Origin: Macropodus opercularis
Lineage: Eukaryota > Chordata > Actinopteri > Anabantiformes > Osphronemidae
Direction: 5' to 3'
Assembly (NCBI GenBank): GCA_030770545.1
Contig: CM061098.1
Location: forward strand, 11,949,001-12,013,000
Length of the DNA: 64,000 nt
Each line of letters begins with the position of its first letter. Within the stretch, counting starts at the first letter, position 1. Under the pieces are notes generated by a model. The model had not been told where the DNA came from. It made no database searches and saw nothing but the letters and a program-made list of their open reading frames with translations. The translations under genes and the position numbers were made by a program. This document shows positions 58,500 through 64,000 of the stretch, one piece after another.

Positions 58500-58655
58500 C
58501 AATGCCTAGGAAGACCTGGGTTCGAGTCCCGGGGTCGGCCGGGTGCCTTTCTGTGTGGCGCTTGCACGTTCTCCCCCCGTGTCCGCGTGGGTTCTTTCCA
58601 GCTTCCTCGCACACACAGAGGATAAGTTCAGATGATGGATGGATGGATTCCATCA
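58500..58655 (+). mobile_element. Truncated teleost tRNA-derived SINE-like element
   Basis: A tRNA B-box word GGTTCGAGTCC (about 58519-58529) is followed by GCCTTTCTGTGTGGCGCTTG, CACGTTCTCCCCCCGTGTCC and GCGTGGGTTCTTTCCAGCTT. It ends with GGATAAG and ATGGATGGATGGA. I know this order from a very common teleost repeat whose full copies are longer and usually run on to GGATAAGCGG and ATGGATGG. The middle (the part about trading and dividing tracts) is missing, so this copy has an internal deletion and is old. Confidence 0.75.
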
Positions 58656-58840
58656 AACCGAGTCACCAAATCTGCAAAAGCGCAGCCAAAAGCCGAGCTT
58701 CTTCTCTCCACAACTGCAAACCACAAAGACTGCGTTTACATGATTATGGTTTTCCAATCTCAACTAAAAAATATGATAATAGAGTATACAATAGGTTTGA
58801 TTCTCTCAGGCTGAAATATTTATTCTATTTCAGGGTGTGT

Positions 58841-58860
58841 AAACAAACAAACAAACAAAC
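58841..58860. repeat. (AAAC)5 microsatellite
   Basis: Five perfect AAAC units, read directly, lie about 190 bases downstream of the SINE-like fragment. Confidence 0.85.
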
Positions 58861-60458
58861 ATTTTCTCATTTCTCTCGGGGCACAGAAGTTGAACCAAGA
58901 CTCGTGTCCAAATAAACAATTTGAGTGTTGCGCTTGATGTCTTAATAATTTGTGTCTCATTAGGTATTCATCAGCAAACGGAGGCATCGCTCTAGTTCAG
59001 TTACGTCTTAAATGTCACAGCTCTTAGCAGGTGCTTTGCTTCCCCCACTAATAGATTCTCTCTGTCCTTCAATTCATCAGTATAATCACACGTGTCTTCA
59101 ATGTTGTCTCTCCAGCGGCCGAAGGCTCCGCATGTTCTCATGTGCGTTGCATACGTTTGTGTTTTGCTGTGACTAGGTCTGTATAAGCTGTGGCTGCTAA
59201 CGTGATTTGTGAGGAGAGCATAAGATGTAACATCCCATTGTGGCTGACACGTCTCAATACAGAGTTAAGTAATTAACAGAGAAATCACGCATGAGTGAGC
59301 CTGCTTACCAATCTGCTCTGTGTATTAGCCAAAACATCCATATATTAAAGCTCGCTGAGCCTAATGAACATCCCCCTCTTATTGATGATCCCATTGTTGT
59401 GTGGAGGAATTTACATAATCGCTACTTTACTCAGATTAAATTTGCTACCATTAAAACATACCTCTGTAGTTCTTCACTTGGTCATATTGTCTCGTATTTG
59501 TGTATATTGTATTCTGGGAACTGTTGAAAACCAAATGTTTCTTTTTAAATAATCTTTCTTTTAAGCAAATTGCGCACAGCAAAGTACAAAGTGGGTTTTG
59601 TTTTATTTATTTATTTTTAGCATGTTCTGCTCCTTGAGTCAGATCATCATTATATCTCGCTATATATTCTGCTGAGACAGGGACTTGTGGAGAGTGTTTT
59701 TATGTCCTGGGGTGTGGAGAAGGCGGAGGGGGATGAGGAGGAAGGAAGCAGGGAGATAATAGTTTGAAGGCTGTGTCAGTGGTAGGCAGGCTTCAGAAAA
59801 CATCAGGGCAGCATTCAGAGATAAAAACAGGTACAGTATAGCATCCTATCATGTCCTCAGAGCAACTGTGCTTTGATATGTTTTAAAAAATCCATTGATG
59901 CCTCCGACAGCACTTTTCCCCTGCTTTTTTTTCCTCTTTCCCCTCTAATGACAGAGTGCGATGCTCTGCGAATGTTAAGTCAGACTTGGTTTAGATCAGA
60001 ATCTGTAGAATATATTAAACTTTGAATTTGTGCTCGGAAATAACCACTGAGGGTTTATTTCATTTAAATCGCAATGGTAAATTAACAGATAGCAACAGAT
60101 GAGCGGATTTGGTTTAGCTGTGGTTCTTCTTTGCAGCCTGTTTTCTGTCTGGTTTAGCTATTTGTGTTAGATTTTGTTATGCTGCATTAGTTGTCAAATA
60201 AGTGGAGATAGTTGAGTAATTGCACTTTGTTTATTTGCATACTCAAGCATATTCAGTATTATACATATAATTCATTTCTGACTGACAACAAGAAGATGTA
60301 TTCGTTAATTAATGAGTATGATTAAAATTTGTGAATATTATGGCATGTGAAGATGGATAAAAAGATACAAAAATTGATAAAGGATGTATAATACTGTGTC
60401 TTTATACACAACAGTGTATATGTGAGAAGTTAGTGTAAAAATCTAATGTTTGCTCTGA

Positions 60459-60525
<67 letters not shown>

Positions 60526-62620
60526 TGGCAGAGTTCCTAGCACAGCTGAATGGAGACCCATTTGCCAATTCTTGATTAATTCGTTTGTCCGTTTACTCAA
60601 ACGCATGAGGAATTCAATTAATTTCATAAAGTGGAACAATACTGCGCCTAATCAAAATAAATGAATCCACAAAACCACATCATTGCTATTTATTAGGAAA
60701 ACACATTTCTCCAATTTGTGATGATGCTTTCCAGCATCCGTGGGCTGACCTGCTATTCCCATTTAATTAACAGACATACCCAGTTATGCTCAACTTGGAC
60801 CTTCAATTGGCTCAAACATATCACAGCCAAAGCTGCTTCTATGGCAAGTCCACTTACAAACAGTAGGCTCTGTGAATATGCACCGGTAGAACATGTGGAC
60901 ATGTTATTGTCAGAGTACACAGTCATGCTGCGATTTGTATAGTACAGATGAAACATAACAAAAAGCCTGAAGGTGATTATGAGGGACTGTTTAGCAGCTG
61001 TTCACTGGAACCCATCAACATGAGGTCCAAACAAAGTGTATGTATAAGTGATCTGAAGCCCCACAGTATACATAATAAATCATATTTACCTATAACATTT
61101 TGACTAATGTGTTTGAAACTAAGTTTAAGACAACAACAACTTCTGTCCATGGAGAAGAAGACAACACTCTAGTGGTGGTAGAGGTGTCATCATCAGGATC
61201 GGCAGACAAGAGGCTACAAAAATACAGACTCTGTTAGGCTTTAAAAGCAGAAGACTCTACAAAAATCACGAGAAGAGGAGACGTATGGAGAAGTAAAGAA
61301 ACAGCCCCTGATCCAGATCCAGAGCACCCACATCATCTGTCATCTGTCTGTGGTGGAACGACACACAACGGGGTCGCTGGTGTTTATTGATGACCTGACA
61401 GGCCTGGCAAAACATCAGCAGGGAGGAAACTCGTTCAAGCGTTTGCTCATGTCCATGGGTTCAAGATTTCTGGCAGCCAGTGACTTTAAAAGAAGTATTA
61501 AAGCCAGGTTTCGTTTCTAATTTAATGTAAAGATGTACAATACAGAGGTCAAATTCTAGAAATGCCTTCCATACAGTGCTCCATAATTTATAACCCTGTT
61601 ATTCATAGTAATCTATGTAAAGATAATATGCTCTTATCAATGAAACTTTACCTTGGGACCAAACTATTCAGTCAGTCGTACTTCAGCAGCTAAAAAATAT
61701 GCAGTTTTATTACAAGGAAAAACTTAAGTTAAGTTAAGTAAGTGAACTACCTGAAGTAAAAGTTCAAACAATTTCAGAGAAATCTGATCTTTCTCAAGTA
61801 AAAACAACAACAACAGTACTGCTGTCTGAAGTGATGAACTGTCTCAAAGTACAGGTACACACAAGTAAGCACGCTGTGCTTAGCTAAGTCAGAACATTAT
61901 GTTATTATTGACATTAAGTGTGTTGCTTCCTGTGTTGATGTTATATCCAAACAGTGGCATCTTGTGCCACAGACTGCGATCGACTTGTTTTGCCTTTGTC
62001 TTTCCTGTGCTATAGACCCGCTGAGACTTGCTCTGCTGCGCCATCAGTAACCTATACAGCACCACATGTCAACTCACAAGTGACTGCTGCAAATATCAGA
62101 CAACCCGGATGAGACACTTTATCACATTTCATTGCTTTTCAAACGTATTCCAAGACAAGGACAATGTGATTTATTATTTATACACCCAAAGCCACCTTAT
62201 CCTCATCCTGCGCCAATGGGCCGACTAAAAATAAACAATTCATTTAGGACTTCTAAGCACAGATAACGGTCCTTTGTGCTTTATTCAGTCTGACAGTGTC
62301 ATCTTAGACATAATGTACTTTGAGGAACGGTTTATTTATTACTTCATAATAAACAAATTCTCCTACATTACCATTGATTTGAGGCTGTTGATCTGCTCCC
62401 TTCCTTACAGTTTGACCAAGAAATGCAAAGCCAAGAGTGTAGCCTCCTGGTTTCTGGATCACGCAGCCTTGTTGTGTGTGCATGTGTGTGCGTGCGTGTG
62501 TGTTTTCCGTGCCTTAATTTACAGTAATTACAGGTCTCAGAAGGCGACGGCAGTCTGGGTTACAGGACAAGGTTACCTTGCCCGACTGCTTATCATGGAG
62601 AAAGTGGCCCGCTAGGACAA
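58861..62620. other. Gene-free interval with a CA microsatellite
   Basis: No gene is recognised. It contains the CA run at 60460-60522, an ATTTGCAT octamer at 60233-60240, a stretch of AAGTTAAGTTAAGTAAGT-like words near 61725-61745 that may be a dispersed fish repeat, and an impure GT run at about 62474-62505. Confidence 0.4.
60460..60522. repeat. CA microsatellite with one CCCC interruption
   Basis: An alternating AC run is broken by a CCCC block at about 60490-60494. Read directly. Confidence 0.93.
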
Positions 62621-62629
62621 AGCAATTCA

Positions 62630-62830
62630 GAATTTTATTATCATTCAAATTAGAACATATAGAGGGGCTTCTATCCGATTGGTGAAATAATGGGAGTCAT
62701 TTATCTAGGTCTCACCGACCTTTCATTTCCCATTCATGTCTTATTAGCAGAGCATACATCATCATTCCGCCATAATTAAAAAGAGAAAATCAAATTGATT
62801 GTGGGAAAAAATCTGTGCATGCAGGTAGAG
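62630..62830. promoter_or_regulatory. Candidate conserved non-coding element G
   Basis: The block contains TTTTATTATCATTCAAATTAG, CGATTGGTGAAATAATGGG, CATTTATCTAGG, GTCTTATTAGCAG and CCATAATTAAAAAG within about 200 bases. It includes a CCAAT-type word (ATTGG). No coding potential is seen. Confidence 0.35.
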
Positions 62831-63555
62831 ATTGAATAGAGCCGCATGGTCTTTGTAGCTTTGTTGGTGCTGTGAGCTCTAACTGGCCTGTGCTTTGTTG
62901 CTCTTCTTTGATTATTTGGCTTCTTGGTCACACGGAAGCCCAGGAGGGACGCGAAGCAGATGTCAAAGGTGTTTATCAGCTCCGAGCTGGCCCCGGCCGT
63001 AATCAGAACAAAAGCATATTAGAGCTCCAGTGATTAATGCACCATGAGACTGATGGAAAAAAATTCTCACGCATATTAGTCCCGATAATGGGTTTATGGG
63101 AAACAAAGTGAAAGTAGCATGAGCTGATGACTGTGATAAGACAGGATTTCTATTGTAAAAGAGGCTATTTTTGCAGCTTGGCGTTCGTGCTTTCAAGGCC
63201 GTGTGATGCTGTGAGAAAACAACGTTATTAAACAGCTCACGACAGACAGTAATCTAAATTGGAAGTGACGGTACAGTGGCGCCTGGGATGACACAGAGTG
63301 GAGACAGGAGGCAACAGCAAGATTATTCATCAAAACACTAACAAATGGAATATGGAAGGATGTTGTCGCGGCTACAATCACGCTTACAGACGTCCCCAAC
63401 ACATGCAACAGACACAGATAGGAACTGAAAGCGAGTGGTTAACTACTCATCACACTGCAGTTCAATGAGCGTAACTCAATGGTGTGTCTCTGTGTTCTCT
63501 ATCTGAAGCTGGCAATTCACCAGGGGTCCACACTGGAGAAGATAAATGGGGTGAG
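62831..63555. other. Gene-free interval
   Basis: Nothing specific is recognised apart from scattered AT-rich words. Open frames are short (up to 77 codons). Confidence 0.35.
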
Positions 63556-63559
63556 AGTT

Positions 63560-63860
63560 ACCCTCAAAGTGGCCCTAATGAGAAATCTGCAGGAAATGCT
63601 CATATTTTATCTGCAAAATAGAACAAAACAATTCTCCCCAAAGCCCCCTTAAATGCTAATTGAATAGTAATGCAATGCCTCAGGCATCTTGTTGTCAGCT
63701 CATTTGGGGAGTGATCTGTCTCAATCCGTCATAGGATTCTCACTTTTGGCATGCTCTCAATGAACTGCTCAATGTGCCATTGAAATTCAATTTCATAAAT
63801 CCCTGTGCTGTTCAACAGCCTCTTTGCCAGGCTTCTCACTTTAAGTCGCAGTTTCTTATT
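63560..63860. promoter_or_regulatory. Candidate conserved non-coding element H
   Basis: The block contains GCTCATATTTTATCTGC, TTAAATGCTAATTGAATAG and GTAATGCAATGCC, with non-repetitive GC words between them. It continues to look enhancer-like up to about 63860. No gene is recognised between there and the window end. Confidence 0.3.
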
Positions 63861-64000
63861 TGCCGGAGGATTTGTTACTTGAAAGCACAAACTTTGTTCA
63901 AATCGTGTCAGTTTGCGTTTGACGTACTTTTGATGTCCGATGGACAGAGGTCCAGTCGTGGTAGTAAGGAACTCTGCACTTATATATTGAATTGCCTTTC

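Noticed and set aside
58510..58535. A tRNA gene suggested by a B-box word
   Set aside because: There is no matching A box or cloverleaf. The B box belongs to the SINE-like element.
58412..58915. 167-codon open frame
   Set aside because: It runs straight through the SINE-like fragment and shows no protein similarity.
1..64000. CRISPR arrays, operons, prophage or toxin-antitoxin systems
   Set aside because: The sequence is vertebrate nuclear DNA with spliced genes. Tandem repeats are microsatellites with no spacer structure.

Overview
This is a window of nuclear DNA from a ray-finned fish, most likely a percomorph teleost. The evidence is multi-exon genes with GT-AG introns, exon-by-exon similarity to vertebrate proteins, long CA/GT microsatellites, a fragment of a common teleost tRNA-derived repeat, and a compact gene block followed by a large gene-poor region. 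No bacterial, viral, CRISPR or operon-like structure is present.

Layout. About 1-6.3 kb holds a neuropeptide Y receptor of the Y2/Y7 subfamily (+), with one coding exon and a probable upstream 5'UTR exon. About 6.3-30.9 kb is a compact block: prelid1 (+, 5 coding exons), mxd3 (-, 6 coding exons), fam193b (+, 10 coding exons), ddx41 (+, 17 coding exons), dok3 (+, 5 coding exons) and a single-exon atonal-1-family bHLH gene (-). I rebuilt every spliced gene by hand. In each one all exon phases agree and the total is a multiple of three, giving 210, 199, 963, 614 and 499 aa. As I know the human map, PRELID1, MXD3, FAM193B, DDX41 and DOK3 lie together at 5q35.3, so this is a conserved syntenic block. 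The NPY receptor and the atonal-type gene at its two ends have no human counterpart there.

From about 31 kb to the end (33 kb) I find no supportable gene. This region holds microsatellites, one degraded SINE-like fragment, and many AT-rich stretches with clustered TAATTA-type homeodomain cores. These look like conserved non-coding regulatory DNA, and the atonal-type gene or a gene beyond the window could be the target. That reading is inference and needs cross-species alignment.

Functions. The block mixes housekeeping genes with cell-type-specific ones. The housekeeping genes are prelid1 (mitochondrial phosphatidic-acid transfer), ddx41 (DEAD-box helicase), fam193b (nuclear protein of unclear role) and mxd3 (MYC-network repressor). 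The specific ones are dok3 (immune adaptor), the NPY receptor (G-protein-coupled) and the atonal-type proneural factor. They are not a pathway; they are neighbours through conserved synteny. I see no convincing new biological system. The most notable points are the two genes apparently lost from the mammalian version of this locus, an in-frame duplication inside fam193b, a recurring GCTAACGTTAGC-like word in the first introns of three housekeeping genes, and the candidate regulatory desert.
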